From: Acetobacterium bakii
Lineage (GTDB): Bacteria; Bacillota; Clostridia; Eubacteriales; Eubacteriaceae
NCBI RefSeq assembly: GCF_001263355.1
Contig: NZ_LGYO01000021.1
Coordinates: 1 to 61,390, forward strand
Direction: 5' to 3'
Length of the DNA stretch: 61,390 nt
The position numbers and the translations under genes are program-made. A model generated the notes under the pieces. That model was not told the origin of the DNA and did no database searches. It saw only the letters and a program-made list of their open reading frames with translations. Shown here one piece after another: positions 45,397 to 55,040 of the stretch. Every line of letters starts with the position of its first letter. Within the stretch, counting starts at the first letter, position 1.

Positions 45397-46857
45397 CTAT
45401 GAGCGGTTAATATTCAGCTTGCGCACCACCCCAAATAAATCTCTGCGCATAGTTGGATACAGACATAATATTCCAAAATAAAAAACAATACAGATAAAAA
45501 TCGAGGTAAAACTCCATAAGTAACTGGAACTCACTTGCTTTAATAAAAATCCCACGAATCCCATCGCGATTGATGCCACTGCTGTGGGAATGACATTTCG
45601 GAAAGTTTTCAACACCGGAATGGCGATGACATATTTCATAATGATAAGATCCACCACAATGGCTTGAAACCGAATCAACGATCTGGCATATACCAGTGGC
45701 CAAAAACCGTACTGGGCGCTGATGATACACACCGGCACCAAAAAGATCAAATGAATAATTTGAACCACAAATGAAAGCCTTGGTCGCCCTTTGGCCCTGA
45801 ATACCTCACTGCAGAAATAGCCGAAGACAATCATGATGGCACTGGTAAGCGCCCATACCCCGATAACATTACTTGCTTCACTCCATTGATCTCCCAGAAG
45901 TACTGCCGTCACCAGATCACTGTACAAAAACACACCGACACCCAAAGGGAATACAAAAACCGAGACCATTCTCTGGGTAATAAAATACATATTCATAAAT
46001 TCTTTGTGATCATTTTGCAATCGGGATAAAGCCGAGTACAAAACGGGTATGGTAGCGCCGGTAATCAGTGTCATAAAGGAATTCACCATCATGATGGCAG
46101 TCTTATAAAGACCCAGATAATACTGATTAAAAACACTACCGATAATAAAAGCATCCACCCACATTGTAAACCAGATTGAGATGGCTTCAAGCAACGACCA
46201 GATGCTAAATGACAGCATCTCTTTTAATATTTTAAGATCATAGAAAAATCCGGGCTTCCACTTGGACTTAAAAGTTAAAATAACGGCATTTGAAATCTGG
46301 ATAATAACTGATCCAATAATCAGTGCCCAATAGCTTAAACCCATCAAGGCCAGTGGAATGGTAATAACAAAAGGAATGGCGATTCCTACCATTCGCACCA
46401 TAAATAGGGTCTTAAAGTCAAAATCCCGGTGGTACAGCGCCATTTGAATACTTGAAAAAGCGGTGAGCGGCAATTGAACACTGGAAATGGCAATCACAAA
46501 GCCCAGATTCGGACTTCCAACCAGGGTTGCGATCTGTTCGGAAAATAATATGATTAAGCCCATCAGCAAAAACGATAATATTAAGTTTGTCCAGAATGCC
46601 ACATTAACATTTTTGACCTTTTCAGCCTCATCATTGAATTCGTGCTGTACCAGATATTTCTGAAAGCCTGCATCAGTAAACATATCCGCAAAACTGATGA
46701 TCATAGTGATGGTGGCGACCACACCAAAGGCCTCCGGCACAAGGATTCTGACTAGAATAATATTGGTAACAGGACTCACTAACTTTGCAGCTATTTCCGT
46801 AATGTATGACCATTTTGTAGCATTCGCAACCTTATTGTTGAAATTGCTGTTTTCCAT
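45397..46857 (-). CDS. Wzx-type polysaccharide flippase (MOP superfamily)
   Basis: 486-residue protein with 12-14 hydrophobic segments, typical of the polysaccharide-transporter branch of the MOP superfamily (WzxC/TuaB-like). An N-terminal WSYITEIAAKLVSPVTNIILVRIL segment and the conserved VPEAFGVVATITMI loop match. It would flip lipid-linked repeat units across the membrane for Wzy polymerisation. TuaB is the flippase-like gene of teichuronic acid loci, which suits the uronate context. The ATG at 46857 follows AAGGGGGG. Confidence 0.88.
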   Translation of the reverse strand: MENSNFNNKVANATKWSYITEIAAKLVSPVTNIILVRILVPEAFGVVATITMIISFADMFTDAGFQKYLVQHEFNDEAEKVKNVNVAFWTNLILSFLLMGLIILFSEQIATLVGSPNLGFVIAISSVQLPLTAFSSIQMALYHRDFDFKTLFMVRMVGIAIPFVITIPLALMGLSYWALIIGSVIIQISNAVILTFKSKWKPGFFYDLKILKEMLSFSIWSLLEAISIWFTMWVDAFIIGSVFNQYYLGLYKTAIMMVNSFMTLITGATIPVLYSALSRLQNDHKEFMNMYFITQRMVSVFVFPLGVGVFLYSDLVTAVLLGDQWSEASNVIGVWALTSAIMIVFGYFCSEVFRAKGRPRLSFVVQIIHLIFLVPVCIISAQYGFWPLVYARSLIRFQAIVVDLIIMKYVIAIPVLKTFRNVIPTAVASIAMGFVGFLLKQVSSSYLWSFTSIFICIVFYFGILCLYPTMRRDLFGVVRKLNINRS

Positions 46858-46914
46858 TTTCAGTCCCCCCTTTGTCTGGGTCATTGGAATTATCCTTTGC
46901 TTTCAGTTCGTTTT

Positions 46915-47811
46915 TCAGGTTTTTAAGGGCAGCTTAATGAAATTTCCCAGGAGCATATCATCATTTTCATTCTCAAACGGTTCTAATCCGGACCCCTGAT
47001 AAAATGTAATTTCCCCAAAATAGAGCTTATCTTGTACAATAAACCAGTCAATGCGAACATGGCTCATATCCCTGGCTAACGTTTCCGACAATTCGATCAT
47101 CTTATCAAATTTATGTGGTTTTTCATGAGTCCAATTAGAGGGTTCATAATACTGGGTTATCCCAGTTTTATGCCATTCCTTATCATAGAAATCTTTTTGA
47201 TGATTGCCAAATCGATCCATATGCACCACAATCAATTTTGCTACGCCATTAAAACAGAGAACCTTATAGTCATCCGGTACTTCATTCTCTTCCGAAATAA
47301 ATTTTTCGCAGATTATTCGGGGTTTCACATTTTTATAGGGCCATTCCCGATGAACCCAATAATACCGCCTTTTCATCCAACCATTAACATCTTTCCTAAG
47401 CTGCTGATAATCGATTGTTGACTTATCACGGCAAATATACACGTCGCCTGAGGTATGATTGGGTTTTAAGACAAATTGATCGGGCAACACAGCAAAATCA
47501 ATGTCATCAAAATTATTATATACTCCCAGCAGAGGAATCAGAAAATCCGCGCCGATGGTTTTCTTAATATAATTCTTCACTTCATACTTATCAACCATTT
47601 GAGTGTATTCAGGCTTTCGGTCGTACAGTTTTAACCATTGGATTTTTTCGTTATATGTTACAGGATTATCCAAATTCAACGCTTTCCCAAAATAGTTTCG
47701 GTATTGGAGTTTCAAATATAATCGATCCGGGACAAAAACCTGAACCATTGGCAGGTGCCATAGATATGATATGCTTTCCTTAATCTGTTGAATCTTTCGT
47801 TTCTCTATCAT
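46915..47811 (-). CDS. TupA-like ATP-grasp protein, group 1 copy a
   Basis: 298-residue ATP-grasp of the TupA family, named after a teichuronopeptide gene of alkaliphilic Bacillus. Core motifs: VLKPNHTSG (114-122, ATP-binding Lys and glycine loop), DYKVLCFNG (181-189) and VRIDWFIVQDKLYFGEITF (252-270, with the metal-binding Glu). Residues 58-138 differ from the neighbour at 47888-48784 at only two positions, while about 205-236 is quite different. Predicted to join an amino acid or peptide to a carboxyl group using ATP; that reaction is inferred. The ribosome binding site is GGAGGTGAC. Confidence 0.87.
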   Translation of the reverse strand: MIEKRKIQQIKESISYLWHLPMVQVFVPDRLYLKLQYRNYFGKALNLDNPVTYNEKIQWLKLYDRKPEYTQMVDKYEVKNYIKKTIGADFLIPLLGVYNNFDDIDFAVLPDQFVLKPNHTSGDVYICRDKSTIDYQQLRKDVNGWMKRRYYWVHREWPYKNVKPRIICEKFISEENEVPDDYKVLCFNGVAKLIVVHMDRFGNHQKDFYDKEWHKTGITQYYEPSNWTHEKPHKFDKMIELSETLARDMSHVRIDWFIVQDKLYFGEITFYQGSGLEPFENENDDMLLGNFIKLPLKT

Positions 47812-47887
47812 TGTGTCACCTCCTCAATATTTTTTTCTTTAACCATATCAGGTCATTCAAATCCACTTACAATTACTCAGCCTCATT

Positions 47888-48784
47888 TCAGTTTTTTATC
47901 GGCAGGTTAATGAAATTTCCCAGGAGCATATCATTTTCCTCATCATCAAAGGGTTCAAACCCAGCCCCGTCAAAAAAGGTAATTTCCCCAAAATAGAGCT
48001 TATCCTGAACAATAAACCAGTCAATGCGAACATGATTCATTTCCCGAGCTAAGGTTTCAGACATCGCAATCATCTGATCAAACGCTCTTGGTTTCTCCAG
48101 CCTTTGATCAGAGGTGTTAAAACCCTGAGATATTTTCATCTTATGCCATTTTCCATTATAAAAATCCTGGTGATGATTTCCAAATCGGTCACTATGCACT
48201 TCAATCAATTTTGCTTTTCCATTAAAACAGAGCACCTTATAGTCATCCGGTACAGTATCATTTTCTGAAATAAATTGCTCACAGATTATCCGGGGTTTCA
48301 CATTCTTATAGGGCCATTCCCGGTGAACCCAAAAATACTGTCTTTTCAACCACCCATCAACATCACTCTTGAGCTGCTGATAATCGATTGTTGATTTATC
48401 CCGGCAGATATACACATTTCCTGAGGTATGATTCGGTTTTAAGACAAATTGATCGGGCAACACAGCAAAATCAATGTCATCAAAATTATTGTATACCCCC
48501 AGCAGAGGAATCAGAAAATCCGCGCCGATGGTTTCCTTAATATAGTTCTTCACTTCATATTTATCAACCATTTGAGTGTATTCAGGCTTTCGGTCGTACA
48601 GTTTAAGCCATTGGAGTTTTTCGTTAAATGTTACGGGATTATCCAAGTTCAGCTCTTTCCCAAAGTAGTGTCGGTATTGGAGCTTCAGATAAAATCGATC
48701 CGGTACAAAAAACTGAATCGCCGGCAGATGCCATAGGTGTAAAAAGCTTGCCTTAATCCTTGGTATTTTTTTTTTCCCTGTCAT
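47888..48784 (-). CDS. TupA-like ATP-grasp protein, group 1 copy b
   Basis: 298 residues with the same numbering as copy a, and the same motifs VLKPNHTSG, DYKVLCFNG and LYFGEITF. DNA in the first half is nearly identical to copy a, pointing to a recent duplication or gene conversion. The segment about 205-236 (KWHKMKISQGFNTSDQRLEKP) is divergent. Unlike group 2, both carry the PLLGVYNNFDDIDFAVLPDQF segment before the lysine. Between the two copies is a 76-base gap without features. Confidence 0.87.
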   Translation of the reverse strand: MTGKKKIPRIKASFLHLWHLPAIQFFVPDRFYLKLQYRHYFGKELNLDNPVTFNEKLQWLKLYDRKPEYTQMVDKYEVKNYIKETIGADFLIPLLGVYNNFDDIDFAVLPDQFVLKPNHTSGNVYICRDKSTIDYQQLKSDVDGWLKRQYFWVHREWPYKNVKPRIICEQFISENDTVPDDYKVLCFNGKAKLIEVHSDRFGNHHQDFYNGKWHKMKISQGFNTSDQRLEKPRAFDQMIAMSETLAREMNHVRIDWFIVQDKLYFGEITFFDGAGFEPFDDEENDMLLGNFINLPIKN

Positions 48785-48796
48785 TGTTTCACTTCC

Positions 48797-50032
48797 TCAA
48801 TAAATTATTTCTTTAACTACATGGGGATAGTCGATTTCCGTGGAAATATTTGGCTTTTTATTTAGTTCATAGCCACTTAGTATTAATATAAACAGAATAA
48901 TAAATATTCTGTCAAAATAGGATACAAAAGCATACTCCATTACCATCATAATCAATAAACTGACAAACAAAAATCCATTGATCTTATTAAGGTTTCGGTT
49001 AATAAACAGCTTGATGAGCATGTAAACCCGAAAACCATAAAAGAAAAACAAGGCCGGAATACCGCCTGAAAATAAGAGTTCAATATAATTATTATGAGAA
49101 TACGTTCGATAGGCATCGGGTAAATACCTAAAGTTATCCAATCCGAATCCTGTCCAGGGCCTTAGCAAAAAATAATCCCAGCCCAGTTCAATGTAGGAAC
49201 TTCTGCTATTTGAAGAGGCATCCCCTGTTTCTCCCCCCATAACCATACCCACCAGGGATTCCACCCGCTGGCCCATAATGTCGTAAAACATAGGGACATT
49301 AATGATGATCTGATACAGGCCAAATACAACGATTAGTGAAATGATGATGTTTTTAAATTTTTTGTCAGAACCCAATAAAAAGTTCATCAGAGGAGTTCCC
49401 AGCACCACTAACAAAATCCCTTTTTTTGAACCGGTTAACAGGACCACCAAAATCAACCAGAACATTGCCACCAGAGTTGTCTGATTTTTGGTATTGTTAT
49501 ATTTATAAAGATAGATTAAATAGGCAAAACCAGCGATTAAAGCAATACTGTTTGGACTAAAGCTAACCGGTTTTCCTAAAACAGTAAAACCCACATTCGA
49601 GCCCAACCTAACGCTCAGAATACTCTGAAATGACAGTATCATAATGAAAATCGTCAAGATAACTGACATTGCCGCAAAAACATCCAGGCTTTCTTCGAGG
49701 TTGTCATAAATCACAACATAATTGTAAATGGCCAACGCCATAATAAAATTGATGACCAGGGTTTTTGTCATGGCTAAAGAGGTTTCCGAATTAATGGATA
49801 TTCCGTAAACAGAAAAGATATAGCTCTGAATTATAAATAAAAGGGCAAAAATAAAGTAAACACTAAAGCAAAATCGTTTCTCGGTTATGCACACCAAAAC
49901 AGTCATGATACACATCAATACAATCGCAACCTGACTGATGATGGTATAATCAAAAAATAGCTGGCTCAGCACAAGAACTGCAAAAACCCACTTCGTATAC
50001 AATGTAAGTAACACTTTTTGTCTGTTTATCAT
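48797..50032 (-). CDS. Wzy-like O-antigen polymerase/ligase family protein
   Basis: About 411 residues with roughly ten hydrophobic segments and a long exported loop. The loop ends in the ELGWDYFLLRPWTGFGLDNFRY ... YSHNNYIELLFSGGIPAL motif, typical of the Wzy_C/O-antigen ligase family. It should polymerise the lipid-linked repeat units delivered by the flippase. The family is hard to assign beyond this. The ATG at 50032 has GGTGAG upstream; an upstream TTG is rejected. Confidence 0.85.
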   Translation of the reverse strand: MINRQKVLLTLYTKWVFAVLVLSQLFFDYTIISQVAIVLMCIMTVLVCITEKRFCFSVYFIFALLFIIQSYIFSVYGISINSETSLAMTKTLVINFIMALAIYNYVVIYDNLEESLDVFAAMSVILTIFIMILSFQSILSVRLGSNVGFTVLGKPVSFSPNSIALIAGFAYLIYLYKYNNTKNQTTLVAMFWLILVVLLTGSKKGILLVVLGTPLMNFLLGSDKKFKNIIISLIVVFGLYQIIINVPMFYDIMGQRVESLVGMVMGGETGDASSNSRSSYIELGWDYFLLRPWTGFGLDNFRYLPDAYRTYSHNNYIELLFSGGIPALFFFYGFRVYMLIKLFINRNLNKINGFLFVSLLIMMVMEYAFVSYFDRIFIILFILILSGYELNKKPNISTEIDYPHVVKEIIY

Positions 50033-50069
50033 TTTCTCACCATCCCCATACAATTATGCTGCTGATTCG

Positions 50070-51146
50070 CTAATCCAAACAATGCTGATTTAGATAACTC
50101 ATCCAGTTTTTTCCGACAATCTTTACATCCAGTTCTTTCCCAATGTTCGACGCATTTTTGCCAAGAGCCTCGGGAAGCACTTTGGAATCCGCAAGTCTGG
50201 CCATAGCAGCACTCAGTGCGATTTCATCCCCCACCGGAACAAGCAATCCGTTGCTGCCATCCTTAATCAAAGCCCCTGGCCCACCGCTGGGACAATCGGT
50301 TGAAATAACAGGTACCCCCATTGCCATGGCTTCAATGACCACATTGGGCATCCCCTCATAATCAGAGCTAAGCACAAACATTGCTGCCCCCCGAATCTTT
50401 TCCAGCAGTTCCGAGGTGACCCCAGGAAAGCTGACGGCCGCTTCGGGTAAAAGGCCCCGGGCCAACTTTTCCAGTTCTTCCTGTAATTCGCCCTCACCGT
50501 AAATGGTCAACACATAATCCGGATGGTTTTCATAAAATAAAGCAAAGGCCCGGATTAACAACGGGAAATTCTTTTGTTTATTCATTCTTCCCACCCCAAC
50601 AATTTCGTTTCGTTTCGCCCCGCAAAAGGGTTTGGGAAGGCGTCCCAAATCAAGCGGATTAGGCAAAACAATACTCTTGTTACGAATATGCAGCGGGAAA
50701 AAGTCTCTGGCCTGGTCGGTCTGGAAAACAAAACCGGTGGCAAAAGGATACATCAGCCTGCGAAACAATCGGGAGCCCTTCCGCCAGGGCATTACCCTGG
50801 GGTTGTTGCGCTCGGATATAATCACCGGTATCCCCGTTCCCCACAATGCAGGGATCACAAAGATCCCAATCTCCTCAGGCATGGCCAGCACAATATCCGG
50901 TTTGATCGCCTGTACCAGCCGCCGGACCTCCCCATATTTTAAAATCTTATCCAACCGTCGATTTTGCGATACTTTACCAATCGCATGGAGGACGGTTGCC
51001 GCCGGGAGCTCATAGGCCGCCGGTCCATTATTAAGAGTAATAATCGCACACTCGGTTTTTTTTTCGGTCATATACTTGACCAATTGCGCAATGACCCGCT
51101 CGGCACCCCCGGCCTCCATGCTTCGTGTTATAAAAACGACTTTCAT
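50070..51146 (-). CDS. GT4 family glycosyltransferase
   Basis: 358-residue GT-B enzyme. The N-terminus KVVFITRSMEAGGAERVIAQL is the GT4 signature of an acceptor domain, and EAMAMGVPVISTDCPSGGPGALI is the C-terminal nucleotide-sugar site with the E-x7-E motif (YEGMPNVVIEAMA). It would add one sugar of the repeat unit. The sugar is not predictable. It overlaps the previous GT gene by four bases (ATGA). Confidence 0.9.
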   Translation of the reverse strand: MKVVFITRSMEAGGAERVIAQLVKYMTEKKTECAIITLNNGPAAYELPAATVLHAIGKVSQNRRLDKILKYGEVRRLVQAIKPDIVLAMPEEIGIFVIPALWGTGIPVIISERNNPRVMPWRKGSRLFRRLMYPFATGFVFQTDQARDFFPLHIRNKSIVLPNPLDLGRLPKPFCGAKRNEIVGVGRMNKQKNFPLLIRAFALFYENHPDYVLTIYGEGELQEELEKLARGLLPEAAVSFPGVTSELLEKIRGAAMFVLSSDYEGMPNVVIEAMAMGVPVISTDCPSGGPGALIKDGSNGLLVPVGDEIALSAAMARLADSKVLPEALGKNASNIGKELDVKIVGKNWMSYLNQHCLD

Positions 51147-52276
51147 TCCGTGGCCCCCACCTTCTCATGACTCATAATGAATGTTTGGTATAATTCTTTC
51201 AGATACCTGGCATTATCCCCAATACTATAGCCTGAATCGATGATTCTCGGGATGGTTTCCTGACTGTGTTCCGCCCGATTGATCACAGGGCTGGCCTTAA
51301 TAATATTTGCCCATTCCGCTGGGGTTTTCTCCAACGGAATGAATTGAACCAAATCGGTAATGGCCGACTCCCGGGCCACCGCATCGGAAGCAAAACAGGG
51401 CAGACACGCGGTCTGGGCCTCAACCAAAGTCAGCGGAAAGCCTTCAAAAAGAGAGGGCATGACCATCATATCCATGGCCTGGAGCAGCTGTGGCACCGCA
51501 AGGGTTTTTCCGGTGAAAATAACTGCATCAGCAAGCCCCAGATCCCGGACCTTTTCCTCCATCAAAGCTCTGCGTTCGCCATCCCCAATCAGTATTAACC
51601 GATAAGTATGATCCAATTGATAGAGGGCATGAAAGATGTCAATCAGATAACCATGATTTTTAACTTCACTGAAGTAACCGATATGGCCGATTACTTTTTT
51701 GCCGTTTAAATTGTATTTATTCCGATAAAGCCGGCGTATTTCCATATCATAGGAATATTTTTTGATATCAATCCCATTATTGATAATTTCGAAAGGTTTG
51801 TTCCCAAACAACCATTCACCAGCCTTTTGCCCACAGGCGAAAGCATTTGTGTAATTGGCATCGAATACACCCCGAAGCATTTGATGCACCAATTTATGTT
51901 TATTTCGGGTATTGTGGCTATGGGGAATGCGCACTCCTGCGCCGCCTCTTCGCGCGGCGACCATTTCCAATGCCAGGGTGCAGCTGTTGCCGTGGGCATG
52001 GACAATGTCATAGTTGTTCTCCTTAATAATTTGTGATAATTCATTCATGTAGGCAAAGGGCTTTTTCGTTCTCCCTCTCAGTTCAAAAATACGGCTGCCA
52101 GATGACTCCAGTTCCATTCTCAGAGCCTTGCCTATATCATTGGGTATCACAAGATCAATGATCATGTCCGATTTGTCCATTCCCCGATAGTAGTTCATAA
52201 TCACATTGGTAATCCCATCCAGTTCGAAATACGTTGTGGTGATGTTTAATACTCTCAATTCTTTATGATCCAACAC
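51143..52276 (-). CDS. GT4 family glycosyltransferase (EpsF-like)
   Basis: 377-residue GT-B enzyme beginning VLNITTTYFELDGITNVIMNYYRGM, with DIVHAHGN and the EGFPLTLVEAQ E-x7-E type motif. EpsF- and CapM-like proteins share this layout. The start is a GTG behind AGGTGA, which itself overlaps the tail of the next TupA-like gene. It belongs to the same minus-strand operon. Confidence 0.88.
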   Translation of the reverse strand: MLDHKELRVLNITTTYFELDGITNVIMNYYRGMDKSDMIIDLVIPNDIGKALRMELESSGSRIFELRGRTKKPFAYMNELSQIIKENNYDIVHAHGNSCTLALEMVAARRGGAGVRIPHSHNTRNKHKLVHQMLRGVFDANYTNAFACGQKAGEWLFGNKPFEIINNGIDIKKYSYDMEIRRLYRNKYNLNGKKVIGHIGYFSEVKNHGYLIDIFHALYQLDHTYRLILIGDGERRALMEEKVRDLGLADAVIFTGKTLAVPQLLQAMDMMVMPSLFEGFPLTLVEAQTACLPCFASDAVARESAITDLVQFIPLEKTPAEWANIIKASPVINRAEHSQETIPRIIDSGYSIGDNARYLKELYQTFIMSHEKVGATE

Positions 52277-53160
52277 TTTTCACCTACTTTTATTGGCAAT
52301 TCCAGCCAGCTTCCCATTAAAATATCAAAGGAAGCTGGGGCAATTCTATTAAAACCGGCACCTTTGGTAAATGACAATTCACCAAAAACCACTTTTCCAT
52401 TAACCTCATACAAATCAACCCGGACATGCAAAAATTCCTTGGATAATTTTCTGGCACACTCCAGCATTTCATCCAAATTTTCAGGTTTCGGGAGTTCTAC
52501 GCCAAGATCATCTTCCTCTCCCATTTTAACATCGGGCATCAAATTAAAATCAAGATCATAGACATTTGCAGCATCCTTATCCGCTGCCCTTTTGACATGA
52601 ATAAAGCGGGGTTCCCCATGAAAGCAAAAGAACATATACTCAAACAAGGTATCCCGATCCTCATCCTTTAGGTACTTTTCAACAATGACTCGGGGCTTTT
52701 CAACACCGTAATACCATTCCCCATAACACAGCAAAAACTTGGCATTCAACCACTTTTTCAGTAATGCAATGGTTTTTTCCCGATTAAGCAGCCGTTTATT
52801 TTCGCAAATGATATTAAAACCTGAACCATGGGTTGCCTTGATGACAAAGGCATCCGGCAATTCATCAAAGGGAATCTCCTCAGGGTCGAATCCTTCCCAG
52901 TACAATTCATTTAGCAATGCGCCGCAGCCATGGGATTTGATGTAGTCCCGGACTAAGAATTTATCACTGCATCGTGTCATTAAGGTGTTTCTCTCATACA
53001 ATTTTATCCACTGTAATTTCTCTGTAAATTTCACAGGATTTTCAAGACTCAGGGTGTAACCGGTTTTTAATTTGTACAGTATTTTTAAATTCAGCTTCGG
53101 TGAAATTTTATACAATAGATTCATTGGGGCCAATATCCTACTTTTGACAATATTGTCCAC
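52255..53160 (-). CDS. TupA-like ATP-grasp protein, group 2 copy a
   Basis: 301 residues. Motifs: FVIKATHGSGFNII (106-118, ATP Lys K108), CYGEWYYGVEKPRVIVEKYL, FFCFHGEPRFI, and VRVDLYEVNGKVVFGELSF (247-264, Glu261). The start is a GTG behind GGAGGT, matching the N-terminus of its paralogues (MDNI/MNSI). Residues 187-228 form a variable patch, otherwise conserved through group 2. It ends overlapping the GT gene by 22 bases, hence close coupling. No signal peptide: a cytoplasmic enzyme. Confidence 0.86.
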   Translation of the reverse strand: MDNIVKSRILAPMNLLYKISPKLNLKILYKLKTGYTLSLENPVKFTEKLQWIKLYERNTLMTRCSDKFLVRDYIKSHGCGALLNELYWEGFDPEEIPFDELPDAFVIKATHGSGFNIICENKRLLNREKTIALLKKWLNAKFLLCYGEWYYGVEKPRVIVEKYLKDEDRDTLFEYMFFCFHGEPRFIHVKRAADKDAANVYDLDFNLMPDVKMGEEDDLGVELPKPENLDEMLECARKLSKEFLHVRVDLYEVNGKVVFGELSFTKGAGFNRIAPASFDILMGSWLELPIKVGEKCWIIKN

Positions 53161-53202
53161 AGACAACACCTCCGGTTAATTAACGCGTTTATTTTTACTT
53201 TT

Positions 53203-54078
53203 TTAGATTGGCAGTGTAAGCCAATTTCCCATTTTAATATCCAGAGCATGTGGTGTGATTTTGCAAAATCCGGCACTTTCCGTAAAGGACAGTTCCCCAA
53301 AAATAATATTACCGTTCACATAATAAAAATCAACTCGGACATGCAAAAAGTTTTTCGATAGTTTTCTGGAATACTCCAGCATTTCATCCAATCTATCGGG
53401 TTTGAATACCTGGCTTTCAAAATCATGATCATCTTCTCCTATCGAATCGGCCAATAAATTAAAATTAGGATCGTACAGATTAACCCTTGTTTTGTCATCC
53501 TTCCAGGTATCAATATAAATAAGCTTTGGTTCGCCATGAAAACAAAAGAATCGATAATCAAATAAAGCACTGCGGTTTCTGTTCTTCAAGTGCTTTTCGA
53601 TGATAATTCTGGGCGGTTCAACACCATAAAACCATTCCCCATAACAGGGCAGATATTTGCTTTTTAACCACTTTTTCAGTAAAAATCTGGTTTTATTGCG
53701 GTTGAGCTTCCATTTGTTTTCACAAATAATATTAAAACTGGAACCATGGGTTGTTTTGATAACAAATTGGTTAGGCAAATCATCAAAGGGAATATCCGCC
53801 GGATCAAATCCTTCCCATAACAATGTATTTAGTATTTCTCCACAATCACAGGACTGAACATAATTCCGGACCATATATTTATCACAGCATTTTGTCATGA
53901 GCTCATTTTTCTCATATAATTTGATCCACTGGAGTTTCTCCGTGAATGAAACCGGCTGATCCAGATTTAATTTATGCCCTGTTTTTAATTTATACAGTAT
54001 GCGCAAATCCAGTTTCGGGGAAATGCGATACAATAGATTCATGGGCGTCAGTATCCAATTCTTAGTAATATTATCCAT
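53203..54078 (-). CDS. TupA-like ATP-grasp protein, group 2 copy b
   Basis: 291 residues, shorter at the C-terminus than copy a (ends GNWLTLPI). Its sequence is near identical to copy c in the first 170 residues (MDNITKNWILTPMNLLYRISPKL). It has FVIKTTHGSSFNII; the usual third glycine of HGSG is Ser here. The C-terminal FGELSF with Glu and the DFYYVNGNII segment are conserved. The patch around 188-226 (DTWKDDKTRVNLYDPNFNLL) is distinct. The ribosome binding site is GAGGTA. Confidence 0.86.
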   Translation of the reverse strand: MDNITKNWILTPMNLLYRISPKLDLRILYKLKTGHKLNLDQPVSFTEKLQWIKLYEKNELMTKCCDKYMVRNYVQSCDCGEILNTLLWEGFDPADIPFDDLPNQFVIKTTHGSSFNIICENKWKLNRNKTRFLLKKWLKSKYLPCYGEWFYGVEPPRIIIEKHLKNRNRSALFDYRFFCFHGEPKLIYIDTWKDDKTRVNLYDPNFNLLADSIGEDDHDFESQVFKPDRLDEMLEYSRKLSKNFLHVRVDFYYVNGNIIFGELSFTESAGFCKITPHALDIKMGNWLTLPI

Positions 54079-54130
54079 CGTCTTATACCTCGAGTTAAAT
54101 ATGTTAATTTAATTAATGCCCTGATTCGAA

Positions 54131-55012
54131 TTACTCCCTCCCCGGCAGTGTGAGCCAATTTCCCATTTTGACATCCAAAGTATGTGGAGTAATTTTACAA
54201 AAACCGGCACTATCCGTAAATGACAACTCACCAAAGATAATTTTTCCGTTGACATAATAAAAATCAACCCGGACATGGATAAAATCCTTTGACAGCTTTC
54301 TTGCATATTCGAGCATTTCCTCAAACTTTTCCGGCTTCGAAAGACGTACCGGCAAGTCAGTGCCCCCTCCCATTTTCCCATCTGGTATATAATTAAAATC
54401 CATATCATAAAGGTCAACCCCTGTTTTGGGATCTTTCCAGGAGTCGATACAAATAATCTTCGGTTCACCATGAAAACAAAGGAACTTATAATCAAATAAA
54501 TCATCTGTTTCTTCATTTTTCAAGTATTTGTCCACAACAATCCTGGCTTTTTCGACCCCGTAAAACCATTCCCCATAGCAGGGCAGATATTTAGTTTTCA
54601 GCCATTTGTTTAACAAAACCACGGTTTTGTCCCGATCCAGACATTCTTTGTTTTTACAGATAATATTAAAGCCGGAACCATGGGTTATTTTGATGACAAA
54701 TTGGTTGGGCAAATCATCAAAAGGAATGTCTGCCGGATCAAATCCTTCCCATAACAATTCATTTAATATTTCCCCACAGCCGCGAGACTCAACATAGTTA
54801 CGAACCCAAAATTTATCACAGCATTTTGTCATGAGATCATTTTTCTCATATAACTTGATCCACTGCAGTTTTTCGGTAAATGAAACCGGCTGATCCAGGT
54901 TTAAGCTATGCCCTGTTTTTAATTTGTACAATATTCTCAAATTTAGTTTCGGTGAAATGCGATACAATAGGTTCATGGGTGTCAATATCCAATTTTTAGT
55001 TAAATTATCCAT
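54131..55012 (-). CDS. TupA-like ATP-grasp protein, group 2 copy c
   Basis: About 293 residues with MDNLTKNWILTPMNLLYRISPKL at the start, FVIKITHGSGFNII with the full HGSG loop, and FGELSF near the end. It is closest to copy b. The variable patch reads DSWKDPKTGVDLYDMDFNYI. The ATG at 55012 follows GGAGGAAGG with normal spacing; an earlier ATG 6 bases upstream is too close to the site. Same operon and strand as the others. Confidence 0.86.
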   Translation of the reverse strand: MDNLTKNWILTPMNLLYRISPKLNLRILYKLKTGHSLNLDQPVSFTEKLQWIKLYEKNDLMTKCCDKFWVRNYVESRGCGEILNELLWEGFDPADIPFDDLPNQFVIKITHGSGFNIICKNKECLDRDKTVVLLNKWLKTKYLPCYGEWFYGVEKARIVVDKYLKNEETDDLFDYKFLCFHGEPKIICIDSWKDPKTGVDLYDMDFNYIPDGKMGGGTDLPVRLSKPEKFEEMLEYARKLSKDFIHVRVDFYYVNGKIIFGELSFTDSAGFCKITPHTLDVKMGNWLTLPGRE

Positions 55013-55040
55013 CCTCATCCTTCCTCCAAATAATCCCTAG